Counted from the first letter of the stretch, positions 1-12,493 are shown. The stretch is 64,000 nucleotides of DNA from Hesseltinella vesiculosa (GCA_002104935.1 MCGT01000013.1:310001-374000), one strand, 5' to 3'. Program-made: numbers and translations. The notes: generated by a model from the sequence alone, not told the origin.

Positions 1-78
1 AGGATCAAGAGAATCCAGCAGAGGAAGCAACAGAGCTAGCCCTGACAACTTTTTGTTTTTTTTTGTTTTTGTGGTTAG

Positions 79-725
79 CCCGGATGAATACCCATTCACA
101 TCGCCTCTGCCTGACCCCATCCTGCCACCCTGCAAGTTTAAGAAATTTGTCCAGGATGATGATATAAACATCAATGACCAGATCATGGAAATTTATACCA
201 AGTCCATTGTCACCGGGATCTGCGAGGAATTTGACGACGACAATTATGGTAGCTCGGCTACCAAGGACATTGAATGTCTCCAAGCGCTGAGCCGCCGCAT
301 TCACTACGGTAGGGAGAGACAAACGTGAAAACCTGCCAGGACTCATCTTGCTTCTTGTTAAAAAAAAAGGAAAATTCGTGGCCGAGTCCAAGTTCCGGGA
401 ACAGCCAGAGGAGTATACTCGTCTTGCCGTCAACAACGACCGAGAAGCCATCAACGAATTACTCACAAATCACAAGGTAGAAAAGGTTTTATTAGAACGA
501 CTTCGACGCAAGGCACTCGTGTACGGCCAAACGTTGGATCAGGCAGAGGAAGGAGCCAACATGCACCTGCGTATTCCTGTCAACGTGGTGGTGGAGCTGT
601 ATGAACGGTGGGTGATCCCATTAACCAAAGTTGTCGAGGTAGAATACCTGATCTTGCGTGGACAACGAGCGGCTGCTGAAAAGGCTGTAGCTGACAAGTT
701 GGCCCAAAAACCTAATGTGAAATAA
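79..725 (+). CDS. ARO7: chorismate mutase, 3' part (5' end outside window)
   Basis: Converts chorismate to prephenate, the first committed step to phenylalanine and tyrosine; acts in the cytosol. Two exons are visible, 79-308 and 370-725, with a GT-AG intron between them. Bases 1-78 look like the end of an upstream intron (branch-like CTGAC, T-tract, TTAG). The translation closely follows the fungal AroQ-type helical enzyme: a PILPP block, NYGSxATxDIxxLQALSRRIHYG, KFVAESKF and a C-terminal VEVEYL block. The conserved Arg/Lys residues of these helices belong to the active site in the yeast enzyme. About 194 residues remain; the family is about 250-260, so one or more 5' exons lie upstream. The first complete codon is at 80. 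AATAAA overlaps the stop codon. The family assignment is very secure. Confidence 0.95.
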
Positions 726-729
726 TAAA
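724..729 (+). terminator. polyadenylation signal AATAAA of the chorismate mutase gene
   Basis: A perfect AATAAA overlaps the TAA stop of the chorismate mutase gene and is followed by an A-run at 742-758. No other candidate is nearer. Assigned by position and consensus only. Confidence 0.5.
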
Positions 730-867
730 ATCGCCTCGGTCAAAAAAAAAAAAAAAAAACCTGCCTCGAATTCATGCGCGCGGACTTTTTTTTGGAGGAG
801 AGGACCAGCTTTTTTCTGACCCTTCTCTTCCGCTTACTGAATTTTTCGTCGACTTATCTCATTGAAC

Positions 868-2259
868 ATGCCAACGATCAATGGTCGAGCTTATGACTGG
901 GGCACTACAGTCCTTCGTCCATTCAGTCATCGCCCAGCCATGTCGGTGACCCCGCCCACCCCCCCATTGAATGATCATGATGTCGAGGTGGCATCCAATG
1001 ACATGGTGCCTGTCGCCGAGCCATCTTCACCATCTATTCCCTCCCTTTCTCAAGTGTATACTACCTCCCGCCATCACCGAGCCTCTTCGTCAACGTCGAC
1101 TTCGGCATTTCAATCTCGCCATTTGCAGCCTCCTTCACGACCACCTCGCATTCCAAGGCTGCGTCCAACTTCCGCTCAAGTCAACCCCTCCTCGACCACT
1201 TCGCACAGTCCCATGAGCATCAGCTCAGCCATCACCACCACCTCTGCACGTCTACACCCACAGGATCATGGTCTGGAGTCGCTTGACTTGTCAGCCTTGT
1301 TTGGCGATACAATTCATGATGCTGTCACCCTGCAGGATGATTATCGCTATCTGGATTTTCGTTTGAAGGGTGATCTGCCTGGGTAACCAACAAAGAAAAG
1401 AGAGATTTCTACAGACTTATCCTTTTTTATGTTAAGGAGCATGGCCGGTGTGGAAAGTTATGTATCCTATCATGATGGTGGGGTCTATAGGTAAAGCGGA
1501 GGGTCAAGATGAACGCCTGGGCTCATCTTTTTGTAGGATCCTGGATTGTGAACGACCTGTTGATCTGCTTTTAGAATATGCTGGATCAAGTAGCAGTTGC
1601 TCGGTGTCACAATTGATTATCCGGTCGCCCTACACCGGGTAAATTTCCTACTCAAACACACTGAAACGAGCTCATCCAACCACCCATTTTTCTCGATAGG
1701 AACAGTTTTATGCCCAAACGTAGGTGGACTTTAGAGCTCATGAACACATTGTTTCCTTTCTTTGTTTTTGTATGGCTGATTTTGTTTTTGATGAGATTCA
1801 GGTCGTGAAGGCATGGTGCTTATTTCTCACGATATGCGTGGCCTTAAAAGTAAAGCGCGTAAAAAAAAGAAGAAAAAATCCCGCCCATGGCAAAACATAA
1901 CCGGCTTTTCGCCTGTCGTAGACACTCAACGGTTCGATGATTTCTCAAAACATGATTTTGATGAATACCGAGAAGTCTTTCAAGATGACCGTATGGCCGC
2001 TTGGTTCAAACTTGTCGAAGACCGGCCGACCGTGATTGATCTCCAGGAAAGGTAAAACGACCCGAGACTCAGACCCAGGTGCCGCAGCGTTCACGTTTTT
2101 ATTTATTTTTACATGGGTCATGCTAGATCTGGCTGTTACATTCTGATAAAGCTGTTCCCAACCGAAAACGAACTCGTGGATACGACAGTGGACCTTCTGT
2201 ACATTGCCTTGTTAGGATGTGTCGGAGCTCGGTCGTTTGCTCAAGGAAAGCTGCTGTAG
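868..2259 (+). CDS. hypothetical protein with Ser/Pro-rich N-terminus and conserved-looking C-terminal domain
   Basis: Not recognised. Six exons fit with GT-AG introns: 868-1382, 1437-1490, 1537-1638, 1700-1719, 1802-2051 and 2127-2259. They give 1,074 nt, or 357 residues, with frame kept throughout. Residues 1 to about 130 are low-complexity Ser/Pro/Thr/His. The rest is globular-looking, with a Lys-rich patch (RKKKKKKSRP) that could be a nuclear signal or a loop. The C-terminal part has alternating hydrophobic stretches (GCYILIKLF, DLLYIALLGCVGARSF), suggesting a beta-sandwich. A DOC/galactose-binding-like fold is only a guess. The start is the first ATG in frame. The 20-nt fourth exon is the least certain piece. 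The gene is convergent with the next one; stops are 94 bp apart. Confidence 0.6.
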
Positions 2260-2352
2260 AAGTTTTTATTCTTGAAAAAAAAAAGTAAAAAGTCATGCCA
2301 TGGAGGGAAATGCTGGTATCATCAATGAGAGGAGAGGAATCAAACGATTGGA

Positions 2353-3021
2353 TTAATTGGGTTTGCGGGTCACCGTGCGTTTGAATCGATTGGGCCGTTT
2401 TCGGTTCATTTGGAGTTTGCCTGAGAAACAGGGGTGAGTGGTCCTGCCTACGAGTTCTGAGGGCCTTACGTTTGATGGTTTTTCCTCTTCGGATGTCTGC
2501 CGGGGCAGCACTGTTGAGCAAACCGTTGATCAGGCTTTCGAGAATATGGTCACTATTTCAAAAGGGTCAGCCTCCAAGCATCCAATCTGCAAATCTACAT
2601 ACTTCAGGGTAGCATCTTCATCGTCGGATTCTTCTTGTCGCAGGTCAATATCATCCATGTTCCATGCAGCCTCGTACTGAGGTGCCAGGCGAAAGTGCCG
2701 CAATTCAAAGCCAAGCAGGAACCGTCGGTCGGCTGGGTCGCGGAAGGCCAGAGGGCCAAACTCATCGGCAATGAGACTTTCGTCAATGATAGTTTCTTCG
2801 CCTTCGTCACCAAGTTGCTCTGTGCCGCTTGGTTCTGGTGGCTCGCTAACCACAATACTTTCCATGGGATCGTCTACCACGGGAGGCTGAATCGACACTC
2901 GTTTTGCCTTGATGGTCTCCATCGCTGAGCCGTTGAGATCTAGATCAACAAGGCAAGTCAGTTGCTATGTTGGACCTGGTGCATTTTGTCCTTGCTACTT
3001 GCCTTGAATGCCTGGATCCAT
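2353..3021 (-). CDS. hypothetical protein, 168 aa, first intron GC-AG
   Basis: Not recognised. Exons on the minus strand: 3021-3003, 2939-2603, 2552-2470 and 2420-2353. They total 507 nt (168 residues). The first intron (3002-2940) starts with GCAAGT and ends in TAG. Only this GC-AG junction joins the opening ATG exon (MDPGIQ) in frame to the long second exon. Starting instead at the in-frame ATG at 2922 would drop 12 residues. The protein has an acidic first half (EEESDDED-type clusters, many Asp/Glu), a FLLGFELRHF hydrophobic stretch, then a very basic tail rich in Lys/Arg (KRPNRFKRTVTRKPN). That charge split is typical of nuclear or nucleic-acid-associated proteins, but no family is evident. 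The upstream neighbour on the same strand is 150 bp away. Confidence 0.6.
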
Positions 3022-3170
3022 GGTCACAATGCGATCAATAAAAAAAAGTAGGGACGGAAGAATAGATAGTCAACAAGCAAAAAAAGAAAAAAAAAAGGCA
3101 AAGGAAAGAGAGAGAAAAGAATTGGGCGGACGTTTTTTTTTTTTTTATTCTTTGGTCAAGACGCAAGCAT

Positions 3171-3566
3171 TTACTTTTTTTTCTTGGGGGTCTGTTCAGA
3201 AGCCGTGTCTTCGGCTAGCTTTTTCATAATGGTCAGTTTGCCAACAGCATTGGCTTTGACTGACATTTGCTTTTCGATGTTGCGGTTGATGGTCGCCGTC
3301 AGTTTCTATGGAAGGGAAGAAGACGAGTCAATCGCTGATCTTGTCAAGTGAATCGACATGGTACCTTTTGTAATGATCGCTGTTTGACAAGAGTGGTTTG
3401 CTTAGGAGCAATAGTGCGGCCTGGACAAGGAGAAAAAAGATCAGTAAAAAGTTTTGCTGATTTCCTTTTCTTACTTACTGCCTTTCTTCACTTTGGTTTG
3501 CTTGGGGCGAGCGCTCTTTTTGTTAGGATTGGTAGCAGCTTTCTTTTTCAATGCGCCTTGGGCCAT
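3171..3566 (-). CDS. UPF0390 / DUF2462 small basic protein (C19orf53-like)
   Basis: Small Lys-rich protein of 92 residues from exons 3566-3479, 3420-3365 and 3305-3171, with GT-AG introns and 279 nt in frame. It opens with MAQG and a Lys-rich stretch, followed by a TIAPK block and a hydrophobic helix near the C-terminus. That layout matches the UPF0390/DUF2462 family (human C19orf53, Leydig cell tumour 10 kDa homologue). Family members are short, basic and nuclear or nucleolar; their biochemical role is not settled. The C-terminus ends in four lysines. The start is the only ATG matching the family N-terminus. The exon structure is well supported by consensus splice sites. Confidence 0.8.
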
Positions 3567-3932
3567 GTTGGTGGTATATTTGGGTTGACAGGAAACAAAA
3601 GAAAAAAAAAAAGACCTGCCCCTTTTCACTTTTTTCCTTTTTGCCAACAAGCCTCTGCTGCGTTTTAAAAAGCGCATGATTTTTGGTGACATCTTCCTGG
3701 CCGTCAAGTATAGCTTCACAGAGAAGGTCGATAGGAAACGACCCCCTTTGCTTGTTGGAGCCATGGGAGCTATATTCAAGGACCTTTGAGAACGTCTCTC
3801 TTCACGTGAGCAACAAGCTCACAACCAAGTATAGAAATATTTAAGTAAGCGGAGGAGGAGCAAAACGCCTTTTTTGACCTTTTTTTTTCACTTTCTCCTT
3901 TTATTCAACCTCACACATTTCATCTTTGCATC

Positions 3933-5227
3933 ATGAAGGTCTTGACCCGAACTCTATGGAAGCAATGCTACCCTCGACCACCCGTAGGCTTTGTTGCTGG
4001 TTTCCACTCGGCCGCTGCTACAATGGCACCCAAGGTTGTCGCCACCCGCCGCCTGTTGCCTCAAAGTCAAGCCCGCTTGGAAGCTCTGAATCAAATCGAT
4101 CTTGTTCAATGGCAAGGTGAAGACACAATGCCTCGTCAACAACTCTTGGATGATGTCAAAGGTAAAGAAAAAAAGTTATTTCTTTAACACAATGGTGGTC
4201 ATCTCATTTTTTTTTATGACCGTTTCAGGTGCTGAAGCTTTGATTTGTATGCTCTCAGATAAGATTGACAAGGATGTGTTTGAAGCCGCTGGTCCCCAAT
4301 TGAAGCTTGTGACCACCCTAAGCGTGGGGCATGACCACATTGATTTGGCCACTGCCCGCGAACGAGGCGTCACCATCGGCTATACGGTAAGCGCCTGCCT
4401 CCAACTAGCCTTGATCGTTTCACTGACGACTCCCCTTGCTTCTTTCATAGCCGGACGTGCTGACCGATGCAACGGCGGATCTTGCTAGTTTGCTGACTTT
4501 GGCTGCTGCGCGTAACATGAAGAGTGGTATCGATGCTGTGCGAAATGGAGGTGTAAGTGGATAACATTTGCCGGTGGGGGCGAAGCTCATTGGTTTTTAT
4601 TCCCTCTACAGTGGCAAGACTGGAGGGCGGCTTGGCTATGTGGCTATCAATTTACAAACAAGACTCTCGGTGTGGTTGGGTTTGGCCGTATCGGACAAGC
4701 GGTGGCCCAACGGCTAAAGGCATTTGGTATTGGTCGCACGCTTTACTGGGGTCGAACGGAAAAGAAGGGCGTGGATGCCGAATTTGTGCCCTTGGACACG
4801 CTGCTGACCGAATCTGATTTCGTGGTGGCCGCCTGTGCTTTGACACCCGACACCAAAGAATTATTTGATGCCTCAGCTTTCAAGAAAATGAAAAACACAG
4901 CGGTACGTCACCCTCTCTCCCTGCTCATGATAGATCACTCATTTCTCTGTATAGATCTTTACAAACATTGCTCGCGGAGGGGTGGTGAAACAACAAGATT
5001 TGGCCTGGGCCTTGCAAACCAAAGAGATCGCCGCCGCCGGGCTGGACGTCACCACCCCCGAACCCTTGCCTTTGGACAGCCCATTGCAGTCACTGGACAA
5101 CTGTGTGATCTTGCCCCACATCGGCTCAGCCACATTTGAAACGCGCGAAGTCATGAGCGCCATGATGGTCGACAATGTCGTCGCGGCCCTCGGCAACCAG
5201 CCCATTCCTTTCGAGCTCAAAAAATAA
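3933..5227 (+). CDS. D-2-hydroxyacid dehydrogenase, glyoxylate/hydroxypyruvate reductase type
   Basis: NAD(P)H-dependent reduction of glyoxylate or hydroxypyruvate is the expected reaction. Five exons (3933-4161, 4229-4386, 4451-4552, 4612-4902, 4955-5227) give 1,053 nt, 350 residues. The nucleotide-binding loop reads GVVGFGRIGQAVAQR, a GxGxxG Rossmann motif. Catalytic residues are in place: Arg in NIARGG, Glu in TPEPL and His in LPHIGSAT. The order and length fit human GRHPR (about 330 aa). The first 30 residues are basic and Ser/Ala-rich with few acidic residues, so a mitochondrial targeting peptide is possible. A second in-frame ATG at about residue 31 could give a cytosolic form. Substrate preference within the family cannot be read from sequence. 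Confidence 0.92.
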
Positions 5228-5308
5228 ATCATCTGCATCCGTCATTCCCATCTTTTCTCTGAATTGTGAGGATTTTTAAAGCTTATTTTATTTTATGACA
5301 ACGCGGTA

Positions 5309-5572
5309 TCAATCGTCATCTGTCGAATTGGATTGGCCCAAATGCAGAGCAGGGCATTTTTGGGCATCGGCTGATTTAGTGTCAGGATGACCACCGGAAT
5401 CAAACTTCATAGCGTGGCCGCCGCTAACCTTTTCATGGACTTTGTTGGCATGGCGTTCAAATTGGAGCCGTTCCTTGCCATTGTGAGCATGTTCAGCCTT
5501 GTGCACGTATTGCTCGATTTCAGCTTGTTGCTTGTCGTGCTTGCTTTTTTGTGATTGCTTGTTTTTGCCCAT
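5309..5572 (-). CDS. small hydrophilic protein, unrecognised
   Basis: Single-exon ORF of 87 residues starting MGKNKQSQKSKHDKQQ. It is rich in Lys, His, Gln and Asp with no hydrophobic segment, and ends in an Asp tail. The central part (ERHANKVHEKVSGGHAMK) suggests an amphipathic helix. In-frame upstream codons continue to 5632, but they read through a poly-A/T run, so the ATG at 5572 was chosen. It is convergent with the dehydrogenase (stops 82 bp apart). It could be a small stress or ribosome-associated protein; no function is claimed. Confidence 0.5.
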   Translation of the reverse strand: MGKNKQSQKSKHDKQQAEIEQYVHKAEHAHNGKERLQFERHANKVHEKVSGGHAMKFDSGGHPDTKSADAQKCPALHLGQSNSTDDD

Positions 5573-6026
5573 ATTGGAATGTGTTGATCGTTGTATTCTG
5601 TTGTCAAAAAAAAAAAAAAAGGACGTGTCCATGCCTCTCCTTTATATACCTTTTGGCCCGAGGTCTTCTTTTTTCTATACTGACCCATGCTTGGAAAGTC
5701 TACCCGAACAGACTGGCCCAATTTTTTTTTTTTTCACCCATGAGCCGGATCTTCGTTTCGCCATGTTTCATTTCCCCCAGAATCGTTTCCATCATAGGCC
5801 AAAAGTGACCCCCAGACCTTGCCCATGGCGCTAAGAAGTGTTTCTCCCAAGTTGCCCAGCAAGTGCTGGGGGGGAGGGGTGGATGGTTTTTCGAAAGTGG
5901 AAGGCAAATTCAACATGAATCGAGCAGACTGGCACAGACGCGCGCGCCATTCAAAAAACACCAATTTTTTTCCTCCCCCCTTTCCTTCCTGCTTTTTTTT
6001 TTTTTAACCATTGACATTGACTTTTG
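5573..6026. other. intergenic region, promoter of FANCD2 and of the small hydrophilic gene
   Basis: No coding potential was seen. It contains three homopolymer runs (A15 near 5606, T12 near 5721, T14 near 5992) and a G-rich stretch at 5868-5878. The last T-run ends 21 bp before the FANCD2 ATG. Confidence 0.4.
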
Positions 6027-9000
6027 ATGTCTCAAGATCCTTTCCTTGATATTGTCCAGAGTATTGGATGTCGTTTTCAAGACCGATCGATTGTCTATGG
6101 TAAATACGCACAAGCACGAGCTAAACATTTTAATGGCTTTTTCTTGTCTTCCATTTGGGCTCTTTTTGTAGATGTCGAGCCGTCCTTGTTTCGTCGAGAA
6201 ATGAAGCTCAAACTAAAAGGCGGATCCAACTATCCAGACAACTTGGAACAGTTCTTTGATGCCATGAATGCATTTGTCAGCGAAGCCGCTCAGCTGCGCC
6301 AATGCTTATTGCCTGGTCTCATGAACACCTCCGGCCCTGAAAAGTAAGAGCGATGAAGCTTTTCAAGCCAGGACTGATCCACCTTTTGTAGAGTCACAGC
6401 CGTCGATAGTTTATTCAAGTCCTTGCTTTCCATTGACATTTTACAGCCCGCATTGATCTCGTACCTGCTGGAGAGATTACCCGAGTTCTTCGATGAACTG
6501 GAGCAAGAGTAAATTTGCCCACCCTCCGTCACAAACCAATGGCACATTTGACATGATTATTTTTTTTTTTTTCATCGCATAGCCAATCCAGTTCTTGTAC
6601 CGCTCGCCTTATCCTTCACCAGCTTCGATGGCTGGATTACATTGTAAAACCTCAGCAGCTCGCAAACACGTTGATCGAAGTACCGTCCCCCCAGCCTAAT
6701 GTCTAACATGACCACTCACGGTTTCTCTACTAGATCATTCAAATCACTCCCACTGTTATCCAACATGAAATCATCACCGCATTGCCGGATATCATGAATG
6801 ATACTGAACACAAGGTAAAATAAAGCAGCTGCTTGGACTTGCTTGATTGGGATCCTCACCGCCAACTTGTCTCGTTTAGCCCATTGTCGCCTTTTTGAAG
6901 GATTGGATGCAGCAGCATCCCAATTTAACGGTCCCCATTCTCGACACCTTGTCCAATTTGACCGTGCATGCCGATTCTTTGGTAAAAAAAAAAAAAACGA
7001 ATGGAAAAAGAGCGATCAATCTTACGGGGTTTCTTCTGGTTAGGATGACGTGCGTCAAATGGTGCTGGATGGCCTGTCTTCAGCAGATGTCGATGACCTG
7101 GCTGTCATGATCAAATTCTTGCTACAAACCGTCACCACCCACACGGTTGACACGGTAAGTTACGCATTTCAGCTTTCCTGCACCCCACCTATAAATACAT
7201 ATTTTTTTTTACCTGGCGTGTTCATCTCACCCCAATGATATAGACCATTTTTGATATTCGTCAAAATCTGGACATGCGCGCTTTGGTGCGACTTCAACAA
7301 ACACCGCAGCAATCTTCTGACAAGCCTGCCCAATCACCTGAAGCTCTGATTTTAGGTAAAACATAAGAAATGCCGCCCGATGGTCTGACCCCCTTCTTTT
7401 TCACTTGCCCTGTAGAATCCATTAAACTGGGCATCCAATTCCATCGATTTGTCCATGCCTCTTGGATAAAGTCGCTGCTGGCCCTGGAGACACCTGTACG
7501 TTAGGAGAGGAGGTGTGCTGAGCGGTTTGAGCACTCATGTCCTGTTTTCGTTTTAGCGGGGCCACAAAGTCATTGATCTGCTAGTTCTGCTTATTTTTTA
7601 CTCCATGGCATCGACCAAGAAGAAGACAGAGGGAATCATCCGCAAGAAAATCATGGCAGGCCTGATCACATCCAGGCTGATCAAGGAGGTGCTGGTGGAC
7701 CATGCTGCCGGGCTAGCCAGGTAAAAAAAAAATAGCGTATCTTCTTTCGGCGGCTGACCGTGTTCATTGCTTATTTAGTTATTGGGGCACCATTGTTGTT
7801 TTGGCCGAGTCTCTCTTACGATCCAGCCAACAAGATTTGTTGTTGACATGCTGTGCACAAGCTCTTTATACCCATGCATTCATTGGCTGTGATGCCTACC
7901 ATCGCCAGGTAAAGACAAGACTGTCTAATCTGGCTAGGAAAACTTCATTTTTTTTTTCAATAGGAAATGATCGGCTCTTTGGTCACACACGTTGGTAGCG
8001 GTGTGGCAGACGAAATGAATGTGGCCTTGCAGGTACTGCTGACCTTGGCTCAAAAACACCCTAAAGAACTAGCGGTCTACAGCGTATTTCTCAAAGGTAT
8101 TTTGGATTACTTGGACAGCCTGACTTTGCTGCAGATTCGCATCCTCTTTGACGTCTTTAACCTCTTGGCTCTCAAGGTAAAACAAAAAAATAAAAAACAT
8201 AGCTGGCCCCAACCCTGACATGAACCAATAGGGAAACGAACATATCACCGACGACTCCTCACTGTGGTCGGACATCAACATCGTCGTGCGAAAACAACTG
8301 TCCAATCCTCGTGTCAAGTATAAGAAAATCGGTATCCTTGGCGCCATGTCCTCCATCAAAGTATTGAATGCCCCCGATGTGTGCTGCGAACAATCCTCGG
8401 GTGGGGCTGGCTCCAGTACTCAAGGTATTGCTAAGCAGGCACCCTTTACTCAATAGCCAACCCTAACCATATTTTTGATTCTCTAGGCAACGGCAAAGCC
8501 ATGCCAATCAATCGGAACCCCTTGCTGCGTCAAGCCATCCAGCTAGTCGACATGGTGATGCGAAGCTGCACGGAATACCCAGTAAGACACCTCGGATCTT
8601 TGGTAGCCTTTTTTGCCTGACACGGTGCTGCCCATGCCGGTCCAATTTTTTTTTTAGGCATGCAAGGCAATGGCACTGGATGAACTAGCTTTCGTCCTTG
8701 ACACCGCTCCTGTGGATCCGCGATTTGTGGAATGGACATGCATCAGCTTGGCAGAGTCTTTTGGTGACATCTATACCATTGAGAGCAGTGACCGAAAAGA
8801 ACTGCAGCACGTTGCCTCTGCCAAGGAAGGCATACAGCCCACGTCTGTCCTAGACTACAATGAGGAGGTATAGCGCTTCATAAAAAAAAATAACCATGGA
8901 AGCACACCTGCCACCAACCGTTGCTCACCCTCTCTTTAAAAAAAGCCGTTTGATCTTGCCTTGAACCTGTATGGTCTGATTATCCCTGTTGATGAAAAGA

Positions 9001-12000
9001 AGCGAAAGATAAAAATGATTACCATGTGCTCGCATTTCAACCTGCTGCAAGTCTGTATTCGCAAAATGAAGAATGACTCACTTGTGGACCTGGACGCCAT
9101 GCTTGCCTGTCGGATATTCCTATTTGACGTGGATGCCATGGACTCGGTGATGGAAAAATGGTCTCTGGAACATGAAGAGCTGGCCTGCCATATGCTCTAC
9201 ATCACCATCAATTGGTAACATATCAAGCGACCAAAGAATGGATGCTTACTTACTCTGTCTTTCTTTTCGATGTGCCTCCCTTTTACTCAAAACCAGGGTC
9301 CGTGAAGTCATCAATTGCTTCTGCCCAGTTTATAGCGATCCGGCCGTTCTTGCACGTCTGATCCATCGATTGAAAAACTTGACCACGCTGGAAAAGCGCC
9401 TCGATCAGCTGCTGCCACTTGTGAGTCAATTTGTCCCTCTGGAGCTCCAAGCAGTCTCATTACTGGATGGCAAGGAAGCATCTTTTGGCACGCCTATCAT
9501 CAAGCCCACTTCCGTTGTCTCCAGCAGCACCGTCCACGACTCGGACAACGAAAGCCTCAGCACCAATACCACCTCGACATCTAAACGAGTCACCAGTGGC
9601 AAGGCTGCGGCTCCCTCGTCCCACACGACTGTCGATCAACTTCGTCCTTATTTGCGCCCCATCAAGGTAAGAATCCCTTCTTCCTGAGGAAGAAAATTCA
9701 AAAGCAAAAAGTCTCTGTTTGACCGATCTGGCTTCTGTGCTTAGATTCAAGCCCTGTCCCTCTTGAATGCCACGTCACGTGAAATGGAGCCTAAGCTATC
9801 AGTAAGTGACAAGAGGTATCCATCACAAAACCACTCACATCTTTATCGTTTAGATGGCAGATGTGAATTACCTCTTGGAAGACGTGGTTGTGAAGCTGGA
9901 AAGCAAGATTGTCGTGCCATCTCATCCGTTCTTTGGCAAGAAGAAATCCAAGGATGATCGCTTGGACCGGGACATTTCTGTCTCCCGCATGACAACAAGA
10001 GAGATGCTCATGGAGGTAGTAGCTCATCCCGTGTGTCTGGCAGCGCTTACTCACTTTTTTTTTTTTCCTGATACCAATCCTAGGTGATCCGTCATATGCC
10101 AAAAATCCTAAGAGCTATGGAAATGTCCAACGAGTTGCTACAGGAAGATGCCACCCAATCTGGACGCATTGCAGCTGTGAGTGCCCAGCCTTCATTCGCA
10201 CATCGTCACTCATCTTCTCTCCAAATCGTTAGGGATCCGAAGATATTGCCAAATGCATGTTCTTGGTCATGACGATCCTGAACAAGCTGATCTCCTGCCC
10301 GGAAATGGCCCACCCGGAAAACCAAGATCTTCTCGAGGTAAAGGGGCAGCCATACCGACCATACCTCAGCCCAGCAAATGAACACCCGCTTTTTATTTAG
10401 GCATTTATTCGCACGCTGTCACATCAATTGGCCATGGACGTCACACAAAAGACATTTATGGACGAATGTAAATATGCCTTTCAATACCTGGCCGGGTTCC
10501 AAGAGAACATGCCCCAATTCAAGACCGCCGTAAGCCTGTTCAAGACCTTGGAAAGAATGGCGCAATTGTCTTGCAGTGCAGACCTGTTGCATCTGGACAT
10601 GCAAAAGGTCGCAGCCGACATCCTTGGCAGAGACTGGTTTGATTGGCGTGAATGCCCTGTAAGATTGGAATGAGCGCACTCTACCGAAAAAAAAAAAAAA
10701 AGAGCATGGTGTATCTCACGCTTGGTTTTGCATATTTTAGAAAGACGTCCCTTATCTACTCGAAAAGGTGATTGAACTCAGCGGCGATCCGTTGTCTGTG
10801 CTGACGCTCTATGTCAACACTGTCCTACCCATGTTTGAGCGCGAAGGCCGACTGCCAGCCTATCCCATGCTGACTGAACTCACTGTGGTGTCTTATTACC
10901 AAGTAAAACCATTCGACGGGGGGGGGGGCAGGCTTTCTTAACACCTCCATCTTTCTATGCTTTTCTATAGGCCATTCTCAATCAAACCGTCAAAGTGCTG
11001 GACTTGTTGGTAGATGAAGGGAAAATGGTGGACGTGGTGTTGATCCAAACTGGCCAAGTAGTTACCATCTTTGAAAGCATTACCAGCTATGTCAAGGTCC
11101 AGGACAAGCGTGCATTGTTTGGCTTATTGCTGAAGAGCAGCCGCTTCTTCATCGAGCAATTCACTAGACACTCGATCCCATTCTTTACCAAGATCTTCAA
11201 GGCTCACAAAAATGACATCGTTGCCATTTTCAGGACCTTCCAAATGGCCACTCGCATGCTACAGGTAATAACCTACGGTGTCACAGATGAGTAATCCAAG
11301 AAAGTGGTCTGATTTTTTTTTTTGGTCCCCATTCCATTTTAGACCATTTGCTCACATGTCAAGGTGATCAAGGACATCCAGCTTGCATCTTATGTTCCGC
11401 CTTTGAAAAAGGCCATGGAGATCGTCATTTACCAGGTCAAGATCTTGTTGTCCGAAAATAACGCACCAGCCGATGTGTTCTTCCTAGGTAAATCTCTTGA
11501 TCCTTGCCCATCCCACCCTCATCGCTCTTTCAATATTAGGTGCCTTGAAACACCGAGATCTCAGCGGCGCTCCAGTGTCCTCGCAGGTAAGAAAAGAAAC
11601 AAGGGAAGGATGAATCGAGAGAATCATCTGATTTTTTTTTTTCTAGATCCCCAAGGATGATGATTCGGAAGAGTCCCAGGACGAATTACTTTCGGATACG
11701 TCGCCTCCCACCAGCAAAACTCCAGTCAGCCTCCCGAAAGCCAGATTGACAAAGGGAAGCAAGCAGTCGGCTACCCGAACACGCCCTTCGGCATCCACCT
11801 CCTCCGTGCTACAAGGCCTACCGCGCACAGCAGATGAAATCCTGGACAGCGATGATGACGCTGACGAATGCGGATCCGACACCAGTGATCAAATCCGTCT
11901 ACTCCTTCCCACCACACGGTCGCTTCTCCCAGGTCGGCATCTCTCTCCGGTCCTTCCCCAGCGAGAGCCCCTGGACGTCGATGCCTTGGCTGAAAGTGAT

Positions 12001-12294
12001 ACGGACGACGATAGCAACAGCAATGAAGACGACCCTGTCTCGCCTGTCCCGGGCCGCAAGACTACATCCATGATCATCAGCGACAGTGACACGGATGACG
12101 ACGATCAGCCTTCACCTCTCACCAAGACCTTTGACCTCACCAGACGCCCCTCAGCATCCAACCGGTCCACCTCGGGCTATTTCCCACCCAAGAAGTCTGG
12201 TCATCAAAGCAGCAATGATGCGCCTGTCGCCCCTGCCTCTCGGAAACGTAGCTATGGCATGACGGGTCCCAAGAAGCGACTGCGTCCCATGTGA
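6027..12294 (+). CDS. FANCD2: Fanconi anaemia group D2 protein homologue (FANCD2)
   Basis: FANCD2 clamps DNA together with FANCI in interstrand-crosslink repair and is monoubiquitinated in the nucleus. I place 27 exons and 26 GT-AG introns, total 4,560 nt, 1,519 residues (human form about 1,450-1,470). Hallmark blocks line up in order: LLSIDILQPALI near the N-terminus; RKQLSNPRVKYKKIGILGAM around residues 504-521; FDLALNLYGLIIP; LYITINWVREVINCFC; a late block with FIEQFTRHSIPFFTKIFKAH; and TICSHVKVIKD. Lys513 in VKYKKIG aligns with the human ubiquitination site region (K561). The last exon (648 nt) is an acidic Ser/Asp-rich tail with four DSD/DDD clusters and a basic Lys/Arg end that may be an NLS. 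A SUMO-binding-like MIISDSDTDDD motif sits in this tail. The assignment is secure; the tail is poorly conserved, as in other species. Confidence 0.93.
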
Positions 12295-12493
12295 TCACAG
12301 CAGCCATCATACCCTTTCATCTCTCACTGCCTGGCTTATGATTTCCAGCCTGGGCATCCCAATTTGCCATAAATGATTTTGTAGTCATTTATCTTTATTG
12401 TTGTAATACATTGTGTTTTCAATTGGGGTCCATGCCAATAATGAATAAGCGGATATCATGATGGGATAAAAAGAACGAGCACAAGAAGGGGTT

